A DNA stretch of 63,677 nt, from positions 51,756 to 115,432 of the forward strand of contig JBBDYQ010000017.1 of assembly GCA_040901445.1 (NCBI GenBank). Direction: 5' to 3'. The notes beneath the pieces were generated by a model that saw nothing but the letters and a program-made list of their open reading frames with translations, did no database searches and was not told where the DNA came from. The stretch comes from Thermoleophilaceae bacterium. GTDB lineage: Bacteria; Actinomycetota; Thermoleophilia; Solirubrobacterales; Thermoleophilaceae. Below are positions 1 through 8,810 of this stretch, piece by piece. The position numbers were made by a program, and so were the translations under genes. Each line of letters starts with the position of its first letter. The stretch's first letter is position 1.

Positions 1-35
<35 letters not shown>

Positions 36-75
36 ACATTTGCTGCGCACAATCCCCAGGGGCGGCGCGGAGAGG

Positions 76-100
76 TAAGGCCTCCGGAGGGCCTTATCCT
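76..100 (+). promoter_or_regulatory. inverted repeat and -10 element before the LysR gene
   Basis: TAAGGCC and GGCCTTA flank a TCCGGAG core at 76-96, forming a near-perfect palindrome with one bulged G. The right arm runs into a TATCCT hexamer at 95-100, six bases before the ATG. This arrangement suits an autoregulated, nearly leaderless promoter. LysR proteins normally bind interrupted dyads near their own promoters, so the palindrome is a candidate operator. A terminator of an upstream gene cannot be excluded. Confidence 0.45.
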
Positions 101-106
101 CCGGTT

Positions 107-1015
107 ATGGCCGGTCTCGTCCGCTCCGTCGATCTCGCGGAGCTGCGCGCGTTCTGCGCAGCGGTCGATCTCGGCAGCCTCGGACGCGCGGCACGGCTGC
201 TGCGCGTGAGCCAGCCGGCGCTCTCGAAGCGCATGCGCGCGCTCGAGGCGCTGGCGGGGGCGCCGCTCCTGGAACGCTCGCCGCGGGGCATCACCCCCAC
301 GGGGGCCGGCGAGCGCCTGTACGTCGAGGCGCGGCGCCTGCTGCAGCAGGCGGATTCCGTCGAGGAGCTGCTGGCCGGCCTGGGCGACGACGCGCCGGTG
401 CGGCTGGCCGTGAGCCACACGATCGCCGAGTTCGTGCTGCCGGGTCCGCTCGTGGAGTTCGAGCTCCAGCGGCGGCGGCACCTGTCGGTGGAGCTGCTGA
501 TCGCCAACTCGATCGTGGTGCGCGAGCTCGTCAGCGACGGAAGGGCGGAGTTCGGCATCGCAGCGGCGGAGAAGGGAGGCCCGGGGCCCCTGCACGAGGA
601 GGCATTCTGCGACGACGAGGTGATCGTCGCGGTGCCCGAGGGCCACCCCTGGCGCGAGCGCCGCGAGATCCCGTTGCGCGAGCTCGTGCGCATGCCGATG
701 GTCATGCGCGACCCGAGCGCCAACACGCGCCGGGTGGTGGAGGCGGAGCTCGCCGAGCGCGGGCTCGAGCTGGCGCCGCCGCTCGCCGAGGTGGGCTCCA
801 CGAGCGCGGCCAAGGAGGCCGCGCTGTCGGAGGGCGCGCCCGCCCTGCTGTCGCGGCTCGCGATCGGCCGCGACGATGCCGCGCTGGCCATCCGCCGGCC
901 GCGCGGTCTGCGCTTCACCCGGAGCTTCGTGCTGCTGCTCGGGGCAGAGGAGACGCTGGCCCCGCCGGCCCGCGCGCTCCTGGACCATCTCCGCCGGGTC
1001 ATAACCCAGGGTTAG
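107..1015 (+). CDS. LysR-family transcriptional regulator
   Basis: A 302-residue LysR-type regulator of normal family length. The N-terminal winged helix-turn-helix lies at about residues 10-60, with the recognition stretch SLGRAARLLRVSQPALSKRM at 24-43. The effector-binding PBP-like domain covers roughly 95-295. The ATG start is preceded by a TATCCT hexamer and no strong Shine-Dalgarno sequence. It is transcribed towards the sigma factor and polysaccharide genes but is separated from them by about 60 bases, so a regulatory link is only possible. The effector and targets cannot be read from the sequence. LysR proteins are usually cytoplasmic tetramers activating a nearby gene. Confidence 0.9.
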   Translation: MAGLVRSVDLAELRAFCAAVDLGSLGRAARLLRVSQPALSKRMRALEALAGAPLLERSPRGITPTGAGERLYVEARRLLQQADSVEELLAGLGDDAPVRLAVSHTIAEFVLPGPLVEFELQRRRHLSVELLIANSIVVRELVSDGRAEFGIAAAEKGGPGPLHEEAFCDDEVIVAVPEGHPWRERREIPLRELVRMPMVMRDPSANTRRVVEAELAERGLELAPPLAEVGSTSAAKEAALSEGAPALLSRLAIGRDDAALAIRRPRGLRFTRSFVLLLGAEETLAPPARALLDHLRRVITQG

Positions 1016-1074
1016 GACCGGCAGGACCGATCGGGGCCTACCGGCCGCGCGCGCGCACGCGTAGCTTGCTGAGC

Positions 1075-1596
1075 GTGGACCAGACCCTGCGCGACCCCGA
1101 CGCCTTCGGCGATGCCTACCGCCACCACATCCGTCGCGCCGTCCTGGCCGCCCGCCGCGTCCTCGGTGACGACCCCCGCGCCGAGGACGCGGCGCAGGAC
1201 GCCTTCCTGCGCCTGTGGCGCAATCCCGGAGGCTACGACGCCACACGCGGCGACCTCGGCGCGTACGTGTCGCTGATGGCACGCAGCCGGGCCATCGACC
1301 TCTGGCGCTCCGAGCGCTCGCTCGAGCGGGCCACCGAGCGGCTCGGGACCATCTCGTCCCGCGACAGCGAGCCGCCCGATCCGGAGGAGAGTGCGCTGCG
1401 CGACCACCGCAACCTCGCGCTGCGCGACGCCATGAGGAGGCTGCCGGAGCCCCAGCGCGAGGCGCTGCTCCTGGCCCACTGGGGCGGCCTCACGATGGCC
1501 GAGATCGCGGCCCACACCCATGTGCCGCTCGGCACCGTGAAGGGCCGCCTGCGCCTGGGGCTCGAGAAGCTCGCGGCCACGTTCGCCGCCGCATAG
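1075..1596 (+). CDS. ECF-like sigma-70 family RNA polymerase sigma factor
   Basis: A 173-residue sigma factor with only regions 2 and 4. Region 2 covers about residues 14-85, including the motif EDAAQDAFLRLWRN, and region 4 covers about 115-168, with PEPQREALLLAHWGGLTMAE and the recognition helix motif LGTVKGRLRLGLEKL. A GTG start is chosen because a TAGCTT hexamer ends seven bases upstream, fitting a leaderless transcript; a TTG nine bases earlier would add three residues. No separate anti-sigma gene adjoins it. It is followed after 11 bases by the glycosyltransferase, so it may control or be co-transcribed with the polysaccharide module. Its target promoters are unknown. Confidence 0.88.
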   Translation: MDQTLRDPDAFGDAYRHHIRRAVLAARRVLGDDPRAEDAAQDAFLRLWRNPGGYDATRGDLGAYVSLMARSRAIDLWRSERSLERATERLGTISSRDSEPPDPEESALRDHRNLALRDAMRRLPEPQREALLLAHWGGLTMAEIAAHTHVPLGTVKGRLRLGLEKLAATFAAA

Positions 1597-1599
1597 CAT
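1594..1599 (+). promoter_or_regulatory. candidate -10 hexamer for the glycosyltransferase
   Basis: TAGCAT overlaps the stop codon of the sigma factor and lies eight bases before the GTG start of the glycosyltransferase. The same TAnnnT-to-start spacing recurs at many genes in this window, suggesting an internal leaderless promoter in addition to read-through. Confidence 0.4.
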
Positions 1600-1607
1600 C
1601 CCCGGCC

Positions 1608-2717
1608 GTGCTCGCGGTCGAGATCCTCTTCTGGGCATCCGCCGGGCTGCTCGTCTACACGCACGCGGGCTACCCGCTGGCGCTGTGGCTGGTGGCGCGG
1701 CGGTCCGTGAGCTGGCCGGAGGGAGAGCTGCCGCGGGTCTCGCTCGTCGTCGCCGCCTATGACGAGGAGGCGGTCATCGCGCGCAAGGTCGAGAACATGC
1801 GCGCGCTCGACTACCCGGCCGGCAGCCTGGAGCTGATCGTCGCGTCCGACGGCTCCACGGACCGGACGGCGGAGCTCGCGCGCGAGGCCGGCGCGCAGCT
1901 CGTCCTCGACCTCACGCGCGGCGGCAAGATCCGCGCTCAGGACCAGGCCGTGGAGCGCGCTAGCGGGGACATCGTGGCCTTCAGCGACGCCAACAGCTTC
2001 TGGGAGCCGGATGCGCTGCGCGAGCTGGTCAAGCCGTTCGGCGACCCCGAGGTGGGCTACGTCTGCGGCCAGGTCCGGTTCGTGAACGAGGCCGGCTCGA
2101 ACCAGGAGGGCGCGTACTGGCGCTACGAGATGGCGGTGCGCACGCTGGAATCGCGGCTGGGCGGCGTGACCGGTGGCAACGGCGCGATCTACGCCACGCG
2201 CCGCGACGCCTACATCGTGGTCGACCCGCGCATGGGCCACGACCTCTCCTTCCCCTTCAACATGGTCAAGCGGGGCTGGCGGCCGGTGTATGCGCCGGCG
2301 GCGCGCGCCACCGAGCGGATGGTGCCCAGCATCGAGGGCGAGTTCGCCCGCAAGCGGCGGATGATGAGCCACGCCTGGCCGATCGTGCTCAGGGGCGGGC
2401 TGCTCTCGCCCCGCGGGTACGGGCCGGCGTACGCGTGGGAGATCGTCTCGCACCGGGTGCTGCGCTATGCCTCGCCGTTCCTGCACCTGATCGCACTCGG
2501 CACGAATCTGGCGCTGCTCGGCGGCGTCTACTGGGTCACTCTGTCGTTGCAGGGAGCCTTGATTGCGGCGGCGGCGCTGGGCCCATTCGTCCCGGCTCGG
2601 CTCTTTCGGCTGCCCTACTACTACGTGCTCGTCACCGCCTCGATCGCGGCCGGGCTCTGGGATTGGGTTCGCACGGGAACGGCCGCGGGCTGGGAGAAGG
2701 CGGAGGGCACGCGGTGA
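1608..2717 (+). CDS. family 2 glycosyltransferase, membrane-anchored
   Basis: A 369-residue inverting GT2 enzyme that probably adds a sugar to a lipid-linked or surface polysaccharide. A hydrophobic N-terminal segment (about 6-30) precedes the GT-A domain. Visible motifs are LPRVSLVVAAYDEE at 41-54, the nucleotide-binding ASDGSTDRT near 79-87, the acceptor-side FSDANSFW near 125-132, GGNGAIYA, and RRMMSHAW in the position of the usual Q/RxxRW. At least two further membrane segments close the protein, with catalysis expected on the cytoplasmic face. The GTG start at the end of the intergenic gap avoids a long unlikely N-terminal extension. Its stop overlaps the next GTG as GTGA, so translation is coupled to the sugar transferase. 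Confidence 0.9.
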   Translation: MLAVEILFWASAGLLVYTHAGYPLALWLVARRSVSWPEGELPRVSLVVAAYDEEAVIARKVENMRALDYPAGSLELIVASDGSTDRTAELAREAGAQLVLDLTRGGKIRAQDQAVERASGDIVAFSDANSFWEPDALRELVKPFGDPEVGYVCGQVRFVNEAGSNQEGAYWRYEMAVRTLESRLGGVTGGNGAIYATRRDAYIVVDPRMGHDLSFPFNMVKRGWRPVYAPAARATERMVPSIEGEFARKRRMMSHAWPIVLRGGLLSPRGYGPAYAWEIVSHRVLRYASPFLHLIALGTNLALLGGVYWVTLSLQGALIAAAALGPFVPARLFRLPYYYVLVTASIAAGLWDWVRTGTAAGWEKAEGTR

Positions 2718-3292
2718 ACCGCGCGCTCGCCGTCATCGGCCTCGTCCTCGCGTCGCCCGTGCTCGCCATCGCGACCATCGCCATCAAGCTCGGCTCCCGT
2801 GGCCCCGTCCTCTACCGGCAGCGGCGCGTGGGCAAGGACGGCGAGCCGTTCGAGATGCTCAAGCTGCGCACGATGGTGAGCGGCGCGGAGCACATCGGCC
2901 CGGGCCTGGCGGTGAACGAGGGAGACGCGCGCATCACCCGCGCCGGCGCGCTGCTGCGCCGCTTCTCGCTCGACGAGCTGCCCAACCTCGTGAACGTGGT
3001 AAGGGGGGAGATGGCGATCGTGGGGCCGCGCCCCACGATCCAGGCGCAGGTCGATCAGTACACCGACCGCCAGCGGCGGCGGCTGGAGGTCCGGCCGGGC
3101 ATCACCGGCTGGGCCCAGGTGAACGGCCGCGCGTCGCTGCCCTGGAGCGAGCGCATCGAGCTGGACGTCTGGTACGTGGACCACCGCTCTGCGGCGCTGG
3201 ACGCGAAGATAATCGTCCGGACGCTGCGCATGCTCGTCACGGGACACGGCCTCTACAAGGGAGACACGGGCGGATGGACGCAGTCCTCCTGA
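2714..3292 (+). CDS. sugar-phosphate transferase (WcaJ/WbaP C-terminal type)
   Basis: A 192-residue polyprenyl-phosphate sugar phosphotransferase of the short bacterial type, which starts polysaccharide repeat units by moving a sugar-1-phosphate onto undecaprenyl phosphate. An N-terminal hydrophobic segment (about 4-25) is followed by the family signature: GPVLYRQRRVGKDG, FEMLKLRTM, FSLDELPNLVNVVRGEM, VGPRP and RPGITGWAQVNGR. This is the catalytic domain only, without the multi-spanning N-terminal half of WcaJ. It overlaps both neighbours (4 bases upstream, 19 downstream), which points to one operon for a surface glycan. Confidence 0.9.
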   Translation: MNRALAVIGLVLASPVLAIATIAIKLGSRGPVLYRQRRVGKDGEPFEMLKLRTMVSGAEHIGPGLAVNEGDARITRAGALLRRFSLDELPNLVNVVRGEMAIVGPRPTIQAQVDQYTDRQRRRLEVRPGITGWAQVNGRASLPWSERIELDVWYVDHRSAALDAKIIVRTLRMLVTGHGLYKGDTGGWTQSS

Positions 3293-4224
3293 CGGGCACC
3301 GGCAAGCGCTACGACATCGTGAGCGCCTTCGCGCGGCACGCGAAGGTGATCGCCGCGGACCCCAACCCGCTCGCCCCTGCCCAGTACGCCGCGCACGTGC
3401 GCGTGGCGCCGCCGCTCATCGACGACCCCGGCTACGTGCCGTTCCTGCAGGACGTGTGCGCCGAGCACGGAGTGACGGCCGTCGTGCCGCTCACCGACCT
3501 CGACATCGAGGTGCTGGCCCGAGCGGACCTGCCGGCGTTCGTGCCGGAGGCCGAGGTCTGCCGCGCCACCTACGACAAGTACGAGACGCACGAGCTGCTG
3601 CTGCGCCACGGGCTGCCCAGCCCGCCTACGGTGCTCGGTGGCGAGGAGCCGGAGTCCTATCCGGTGATGGTCAAGCCCCGCCGCGGCTCCGGCGCCCGCT
3701 CCATCCACCCGGCCGCCGACCGCGAGCAGGCGGAGTTCTTCACCCGCTACGTGAAGGAGCCGGTGATGGTTCAGAAGCTCATGGACGGCCCCGAGTTCTC
3801 CATCGACCTGCTCTGCGACCTCGACGGCCGCTGCCTCAACGCCATCCCGCGCACGATGATCGAGTCGCGCGGCGGCGAGTCGATCAAGGGCACCGTCATC
3901 CACGACGAGGAGCTGATCGGGCTCGGCCGGGCGGTGGGGGAGGCGCTGCCCGTGCGCGGGCCGTGCACGGTGCAGGCGTTCCGCGACGCCGACATCGGCC
4001 TGGGCATCACCGACGTCAACACGCGCTTCGGCGGCGCCTTCCCGGCGCCGATGTACGCCGCGCGGGAGGGGCGCACCTATCCGGAGCTGATCGTAAAGAT
4101 GGCGCGTGGGGAGAAGGTGGAGCCGCACGTGGGCGACTTCCGCCACGGCCACACGTTCACGCGCTGGTTCTGGCAGCTCGAGCTGGACGGGGAGCTGCGG
4201 CCCACCGGCCGCGAGATGGTCTAG
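3274..4224 (+). CDS. ATP-grasp domain protein in a polysaccharide operon
   Basis: A 316-residue carbamoyl-phosphate-synthase-like ATP-grasp protein. The N-terminal pre-ATP-grasp Rossmann part begins MDAVLLTGTGKRYDIV. The ATP-binding part includes the MVKPRRGSGARS lysine/glycine loop near 129-140, and the metal-binding end is DVNTRFGGAFPAP near 247-259. Such proteins are common in polysaccharide clusters and are thought to ligate an amino acid or other carboxylate, but the substrate cannot be read here. The ATG lies inside the sugar-transferase gene, so translation is coupled. It ends convergently with the acyl-CoA dehydrogenase, the two stop codons sharing a CTAG. Confidence 0.85.
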   Translation: MDAVLLTGTGKRYDIVSAFARHAKVIAADPNPLAPAQYAAHVRVAPPLIDDPGYVPFLQDVCAEHGVTAVVPLTDLDIEVLARADLPAFVPEAEVCRATYDKYETHELLLRHGLPSPPTVLGGEEPESYPVMVKPRRGSGARSIHPAADREQAEFFTRYVKEPVMVQKLMDGPEFSIDLLCDLDGRCLNAIPRTMIESRGGESIKGTVIHDEELIGLGRAVGEALPVRGPCTVQAFRDADIGLGITDVNTRFGGAFPAPMYAAREGRTYPELIVKMARGEKVEPHVGDFRHGHTFTRWFWQLELDGELRPTGREMV

Positions 4225-5408
4225 CGCAGGTCGGCGGAGGTCTTGCCCAGCAGCAGCCGCGCAACGATCAGCAGCTGGATCTGCTGGGTGCCCTCGAAGA
4301 TGTCGAGGATCTTCGCGTCGCGCGCCCACTTCTCCAGCAGCTCCCCCTCGCCGTAGCCGACGCTGCCGCACAGCTCGACGCAGCGCAGCGCGATGTCCAC
4401 GCAGCCGCGCCCGGCCTTCGCCTTCGCCATCGACGCCTGCAGCGAGTTGGGCTTGCCGTTGTCGGCCATCCAGGCCGCCTCGAGCGTGAGCAGCCGCGCC
4501 GCCTCGTAGTCGGCCTCGAGCGCCAGCAGCTCGGCAGCCGCCGCGTGCTGCGTGAACGCCGGCCTGTCGTAGTCGATCTCGGGCAGGTGCTCCCGCGTGG
4601 CCTCCAGGCACGCGCGCGCGAGCCCCACGGCCATGGCGGCTACGAGCGGCCGCGTGTTGTCGAAGGTCTTCATCGCACCCGCAAAGCCCTTGTCCACCTC
4701 CGGGCTGCCGAGCAGGTTCTCCTTCGGCACGCGGCAGTCGGTGAGCACGAAGTTCGCGGTGTCGGACGCGCGGATGCCCAGCTTGTGCTCGAGCCGGTCG
4801 AGCTTGAGCCCCGGATTGTCGCGCTCGACGACGAACGACTTGATGGCCTCGCGCCCCTTCGAGGGGTCGAGCGTGGCCCACACCACCACCAGCTCGGCAC
4901 GTTCGCCGGCGGTCACGAAGATCTTCTCCCCGTTGAGCACGTACTCGTCGCCGTCGAGCACGGCGGTGGTGCGGATGGCGGCGGAGTCCGAGCCCGCGGC
5001 GGGCTCGGTGATCGCCATGGCCGCCCAGCGCCCGTCGAAGAGCTCGTGCTGGTGCTCGTCGGCCACCGAGGCGATGGCGGAGTTGCCGAGCCCCTGCCGC
5101 GGCAACGAGAGCAGGAGCCCGACGTCGCCCCAGCACATCTCCATGATGCTCAGCGTCGTGGACATGTTGCTGCCGTTGCGGTTGCCGTCGTCGTCGTCGC
5201 CGGACGGGCTCCGGACGCCGCCCGCGCCGGTGCCCGCGAGCGCGTCCTCCATCCCGTCGATGGCGGCGGCGAGCATGTCGAGCTCCTTCGGGTACTCGTG
5301 CTCGGCGCGGTCGTACTTGCGCGAGATGGGTCGCAGCACCTCGGCGGCCACCTGATGCGCCTGGGCGACCAGCGGCTTGAGCTTGCGCGGCACCTCGAGG
5401 TTGATCAT
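4221..5408 (-). CDS. acyl-CoA dehydrogenase
   Basis: A 395-residue flavin-dependent acyl-CoA dehydrogenase catalysing alpha,beta-desaturation of an acyl-CoA. Family signatures are present: AITEPAAGSDSAAIRT in the middle FAD-binding beta-domain, and the C-terminal FEGTQQIQLLIVARLLLGK, where the Glu of FEGT matches the catalytic base of medium-chain enzymes. The ATG overlaps the preceding gene's stop as TGATG, so it is the last gene of a five-gene operon. Together with the adjacent dehydrogenase it may form a heteromeric enzyme, as known for several actinobacterial FadE pairs; that pairing is inferred from adjacency only. Confidence 0.92.
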   Translation of the reverse strand: MINLEVPRKLKPLVAQAHQVAAEVLRPISRKYDRAEHEYPKELDMLAAAIDGMEDALAGTGAGGVRSPSGDDDDGNRNGSNMSTTLSIMEMCWGDVGLLLSLPRQGLGNSAIASVADEHQHELFDGRWAAMAITEPAAGSDSAAIRTTAVLDGDEYVLNGEKIFVTAGERAELVVVWATLDPSKGREAIKSFVVERDNPGLKLDRLEHKLGIRASDTANFVLTDCRVPKENLLGSPEVDKGFAGAMKTFDNTRPLVAAMAVGLARACLEATREHLPEIDYDRPAFTQHAAAAELLALEADYEAARLLTLEAAWMADNGKPNSLQASMAKAKAGRGCVDIALRCVELCGSVGYGEGELLEKWARDAKILDIFEGTQQIQLLIVARLLLGKTSADLR

Positions 5409-6715
5409 CAGACGAGCACCGCACCCTCCATCAGCCCGGCGGCCCGCAGGTCGCGGTACCAGCGCTCCACCGGGTGCTCGGTCACGAACCCGTGCCCGCC
5501 GAGCAGCTGCACGCCCTGCGAGCCGATCTGCATCCCCTTCTCCGAGCACAGCCGGCGCGCCACCGCGGTCTCGCGCGCGAACTCCCTGCCGCTGTCGGCG
5601 CGCGCCGCCGCGCGCCAGGTGGTCAGGCGCATGCCCTCGAGCTCGATGGCCATGTCCGCCACGGCGAAGGCCACGGCCTGGCGGTTGGAGATGGGCTCGC
5701 CGAAGGCCTCGCGCTCGTTCACGTACGGGATCACGTAGTCGAGCACGGCCTGGGCCGTGCCCACAGCGAGCGTGCACCAGCCCAGCCGGGCGCGGCGCAC
5801 GCACTCGCCGTACACCTCCGGGGCGCCCTCGGCGATCAGCGCGGCGGCATCGACGCGCACGTCGTCCAGCACGAGGCGGCCCGTGGCGGCCGCGCGGAGC
5901 CCCATCGCGGGCTCCGGCTCGGTGAGGACGCCCTTGGTTGACGACTCGACGAGGAACAGCGCGGGCCCGCGGCCCTCGAGCTGCGCCCCCACCAGCAGCA
6001 GCTCAGCGTCGGCGGCGCGCGGCACCAGCGACTTCGTCCCCTCGAGGGAGAAGCCCCCGTTCACACGCCGCGCCCGGGTGGCGGGCTCCAGGGGGTCGAA
6101 CAGCGGCCGTGGCTCCAGCAGCGCGAGCGCGGCGGCCGGCGGGTCGTCGCCGGCGAACGCGGGCAGGTAGCGCGACTGCTGGTCCGCGTCGCCCCAGAGC
6201 CCCAGCGCGCTGCTCACCGCCGCCGGAGCGAGCGCCGCCACCGTGAGGCCCATGTCCCCGTGCGCGAGCGCCTCGGCCGCGAGCACGGAGGTCACCGTGG
6301 CGCGCTCCGCCAGCGGCCCGTCCAGCTCCTCGGGCACGCCGAGCATGGCGATCCCGAGCTCGGCCGCCTGGGCCAGCAGCTCGGGCGGCGCGGCGGAGTC
6401 CGCGTCGGCCTGCTGGGCGGCCGGGCGAATCCGTTCGGCGGCGAAGCTGCCGAAGGACTCCCGGATCATCGCCTGCTCGTCGTCGGGGGTGAGGTCGAAG
6501 AGGTCGCCGGCCGGGCGCGGCGCCTGGCGGGCGGGCCGGCTGAGCCTGCGGGTGCCGGCGGCGAAGGTCCGGCTGGCGGCGCCGGCCGCCATCGTGCCGC
6601 GGTAGAGCAGCCGCTCGGCGGGCTTGCGCAGGCCCACCCGGTCGATCACGTCGAGCCCGGCGAACCGGTTCAGCGCGCGCAGGCCCAGCCCCATGGCGCG
6701 GTCGGCCGCGCTCAC
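5408..6715 (-). CDS. acyl-CoA dehydrogenase with shortened C-terminus
   Basis: A 435-residue acyl-CoA dehydrogenase relative. About 70 extra N-terminal residues precede the helical domain, which starts near DLFDLTPDDEQAMIRESF. The C-terminal part has the usual QLLGGHGFVTEHPVERWYRD, but the protein stops at LMEGAVLV, just where the catalytic Glu-Gly-Thr would be followed by a last helix. The Glu is thus present but the terminal helix is missing. Such truncated partners occur in heteromeric FadE pairs, where one subunit may lack part of the active site. It overlaps the hydratase gene as ATGA and the next dehydrogenase as TGATG. Confidence 0.88.
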   Translation of the reverse strand: MSAADRAMGLGLRALNRFAGLDVIDRVGLRKPAERLLYRGTMAAGAASRTFAAGTRRLSRPARQAPRPAGDLFDLTPDDEQAMIRESFGSFAAERIRPAAQQADADSAAPPELLAQAAELGIAMLGVPEELDGPLAERATVTSVLAAEALAHGDMGLTVAALAPAAVSSALGLWGDADQQSRYLPAFAGDDPPAAALALLEPRPLFDPLEPATRARRVNGGFSLEGTKSLVPRAADAELLLVGAQLEGRGPALFLVESSTKGVLTEPEPAMGLRAAATGRLVLDDVRVDAAALIAEGAPEVYGECVRRARLGWCTLAVGTAQAVLDYVIPYVNEREAFGEPISNRQAVAFAVADMAIELEGMRLTTWRAAARADSGREFARETAVARRLCSEKGMQIGSQGVQLLGGHGFVTEHPVERWYRDLRAAGLMEGAVLV

Positions 6716-7530
6716 GAGACCGTCCCCGTCAGATGAGGCCCGAGCGCGAAGGAGCGCCCGTCGAAGCCGAACTCGGCGGTTCCCGGGATCAGGAGGGGCT
6801 TGCGGAACTCCACCTCAACGGTGAAGCCGTCGCCGACCGCCCCCTCGAGTGCCGCCAGGCAGCGCGCCTTCATCCACATCCCGTGGGCGATCGCGCGCGG
6901 GAAGCCGAACAGCTTTGCCGTGAGGGAGTGCAGGTGGATGGGGTTGCGGTCGCCCGAGACCTCCGCGTAGCGGCGGCCCACGTCGCCGGGCACCTTCCAG
7001 ACGGCCTTCGTCTCGGGCGGCTCCGGCGGGCGTGGCTCATGCCCGCTCTCGCCCTCGTCCTCACCCTCGCCGGACGAGCCCTCCCGGCGCAGGTAGGTGC
7101 TTCGCCCCACCCAGGCCGGCTCGCCGCCGGCGCCCGCCTCCGCCACCACGTCGAGCTGGCGCCCGCGCCGGTGGGGTCGCAGGTCCTCCGCCCACACCCG
7201 CAGGTCGAGCGGCTCGGCCGCGTCCAGCGGCCGGCGCTGCTCGATCCGGTTGCCCACGTGCACCAGGCCGAGCAGCGGGAAGGGGAACGAGCGCTCTGTC
7301 ATCAGCGCCATGGCGAGCGGGAAGGCAAGCACGTGCGGATAGGTGGCGGGCAGGCGGTCGGACAGGCGGAAGCCGCAGACGCGGTCGTAGGCGGCGAGCT
7401 GCTCGCGGCGGACCTCCACGCCCTCGAGCGTGCGCTCGGCCTCCGGAAGGTTGTCGCCGCCACCGCCCGGCAGCACCGCGCCGGCGAGCGCCTTCCCGTA
7501 CGACGGCAGCAGGCTCGGCGGTGAGGCCAT
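6712..7530 (-). CDS. MaoC-like (R)-3-hydroxyacyl hydratase, HtdX-like
   Basis: A 272-residue double-hotdog protein predicted to hydrate enoyl-thioesters or dehydrate (R)-3-hydroxyacyl-thioesters. The C-terminal hotdog carries the hydratase-2 signature YAEVSGDRNPIHLHS followed by GFPRAIAHGMW, with the Asp and His expected to act in catalysis. The N-terminal half is a second, degenerate hotdog. It sits directly after a FabG4-type reductase and a thiolase, the same order as the mycobacterial fadA2-fabG4-htdX genes, recalled from knowledge of that locus. Start and stop codons overlap both neighbours, indicating one translationally coupled transcript. Confidence 0.88.
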   Translation of the reverse strand: MASPPSLLPSYGKALAGAVLPGGGGDNLPEAERTLEGVEVRREQLAAYDRVCGFRLSDRLPATYPHVLAFPLAMALMTERSFPFPLLGLVHVGNRIEQRRPLDAAEPLDLRVWAEDLRPHRRGRQLDVVAEAGAGGEPAWVGRSTYLRREGSSGEGEDEGESGHEPRPPEPPETKAVWKVPGDVGRRYAEVSGDRNPIHLHSLTAKLFGFPRAIAHGMWMKARCLAALEGAVGDGFTVEVEFRKPLLIPGTAEFGFDGRSFALGPHLTGTVS

Positions 7531-8810
7531 CAGGCGCCGAGCAGGTTCTGTCCGCAGACGCGGATCGCGTTGCCGTTCACGCCCCGCGAGGCGGGCGCGG
7601 CGAGCCACGCGATCGTCTCCGCCACGTCCACGGGCAGGCCGCCCTGGGCGAGGCTGCTCATGCGCCGGCCCGCCTCGCGCGTGGCCAGCGGCATCTGCGC
7701 CGTCATCGCGGTCTCGATGAACCCGGGCGCCACCGCGTTGATCGTCCCGCCGCGCTCCCTCAGCACGGGGGCCATCGACTCGGCCCTCCCGATCACGCCC
7801 GCCTTGCTCGTGGCGTAGTTGGACTGCCCGCGATTGCCGGCGATGCCGCTCATCGAGGAGACCCCGACGATGCTCCCGCCGGAGCGCAGCACGTCGCCGC
7901 CGAGCAGGGCGTCGTCGATCCGCTCCTGGCTGCTCAGGTTCACGTCGAGCAGCACGTCCCACTCCTCGGGGGTCATCCGCCCGAGCGTGCGGTCGCGCGT
8001 GATGCCGGCGTTGTGGACCACCGCGTCGACGCCGCCGTGGCGCTCGCGCAGGTACGTGGCCAGCCGCTCGGGCGCATCGGCGGCCGTCACGTCGAGCGCC
8101 AGCGCTGCGCCGCCCACACGGTTGGCGACCTCGGCGAGCGCCTCGCCCTGCGCGGGAACGTCCGCGCACACCACGTGGGCGCCGTCGCGCGCCAGCGTCT
8201 CGGCGATGGCCTCACCGATCCCCCGCGCCGCTCCGGTGACAACCGCCACCTTCCCGTCGAGGGACCCGCCGGGCTCCGCCGACTCGACGCGCACGACCTG
8301 TCCCGACACGTACGCCGAGCGGCCGGAGAGGAAGAATCGAAGCGTCGACTCCAGCGGCGCGCCCTCGGCCGCGTAGACGAGATTCGCGGTCGAGCCCTTG
8401 CCGACCTCCTTGCCCAGCGACCGGACGAAGCCTTCGAGCGCGCGCTGGGCGGTGGCCTGGCGGGGGCGCTCCGGCGGGGCGCCGAGCACGATCACGCGCC
8501 CGCAGGGTCGGAGGCTGCGGATGACGGGGTGGAAGAAGTCGTAGAGACCGCGCAGCCCGGTGCTGTCCTCGATCCCGCTCGCGTCGAAAACGAGCGCTCC
8601 GCAGCCGTCGGCGCCGGCCCCGGCGAGCTCCGCGCCCGCGTCGCGCAGCACCTGCGCCAGCGGCTCCGCCAGGCGGCCGTCGCCGCCGAGCAGCACCGGC
8701 GCACGCAGGGACGCGCCGCGGTCCAGCTCGACCGGCCGCGGCAGCCCCAGCCGCGAGACCACCTGCGAGCCGACGGGCGCGTTGGCGATGCGCGTGAAGA
8801 GGTCGCTCAT
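7530..8810 (-). CDS. fabG4: 3-oxoacyl reductase, high-molecular-weight FabG4 type
   Basis: A 426-residue SDR much longer than ordinary FabG (about 245). The first 190 or so residues form an extra N-terminal domain resembling the flavodoxin-like domain of mycobacterial FabG4. The ketoreductase follows: TGAARGIGEAIAE cofactor loop, HNAGITRD, VSSMSGIAGN, and the catalytic SNYATSKAG with Tyr and Lys. The ending ASRGVNGNAIRVCGQNLLGA also matches the FabG4 C-terminus. It should reduce 3-oxoacyl-CoA or -ACP using NAD(P)H, or run in reverse. Its position between the thiolase and the hydratase supports a lipid elongation or degradation role. The symbol is by similarity only. Confidence 0.88.
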   Translation of the reverse strand: MSDLFTRIANAPVGSQVVSRLGLPRPVELDRGASLRAPVLLGGDGRLAEPLAQVLRDAGAELAGAGADGCGALVFDASGIEDSTGLRGLYDFFHPVIRSLRPCGRVIVLGAPPERPRQATAQRALEGFVRSLGKEVGKGSTANLVYAAEGAPLESTLRFFLSGRSAYVSGQVVRVESAEPGGSLDGKVAVVTGAARGIGEAIAETLARDGAHVVCADVPAQGEALAEVANRVGGAALALDVTAADAPERLATYLRERHGGVDAVVHNAGITRDRTLGRMTPEEWDVLLDVNLSSQERIDDALLGGDVLRSGGSIVGVSSMSGIAGNRGQSNYATSKAGVIGRAESMAPVLRERGGTINAVAPGFIETAMTAQMPLATREAGRRMSSLAQGGLPVDVAETIAWLAAPASRGVNGNAIRVCGQNLLGA

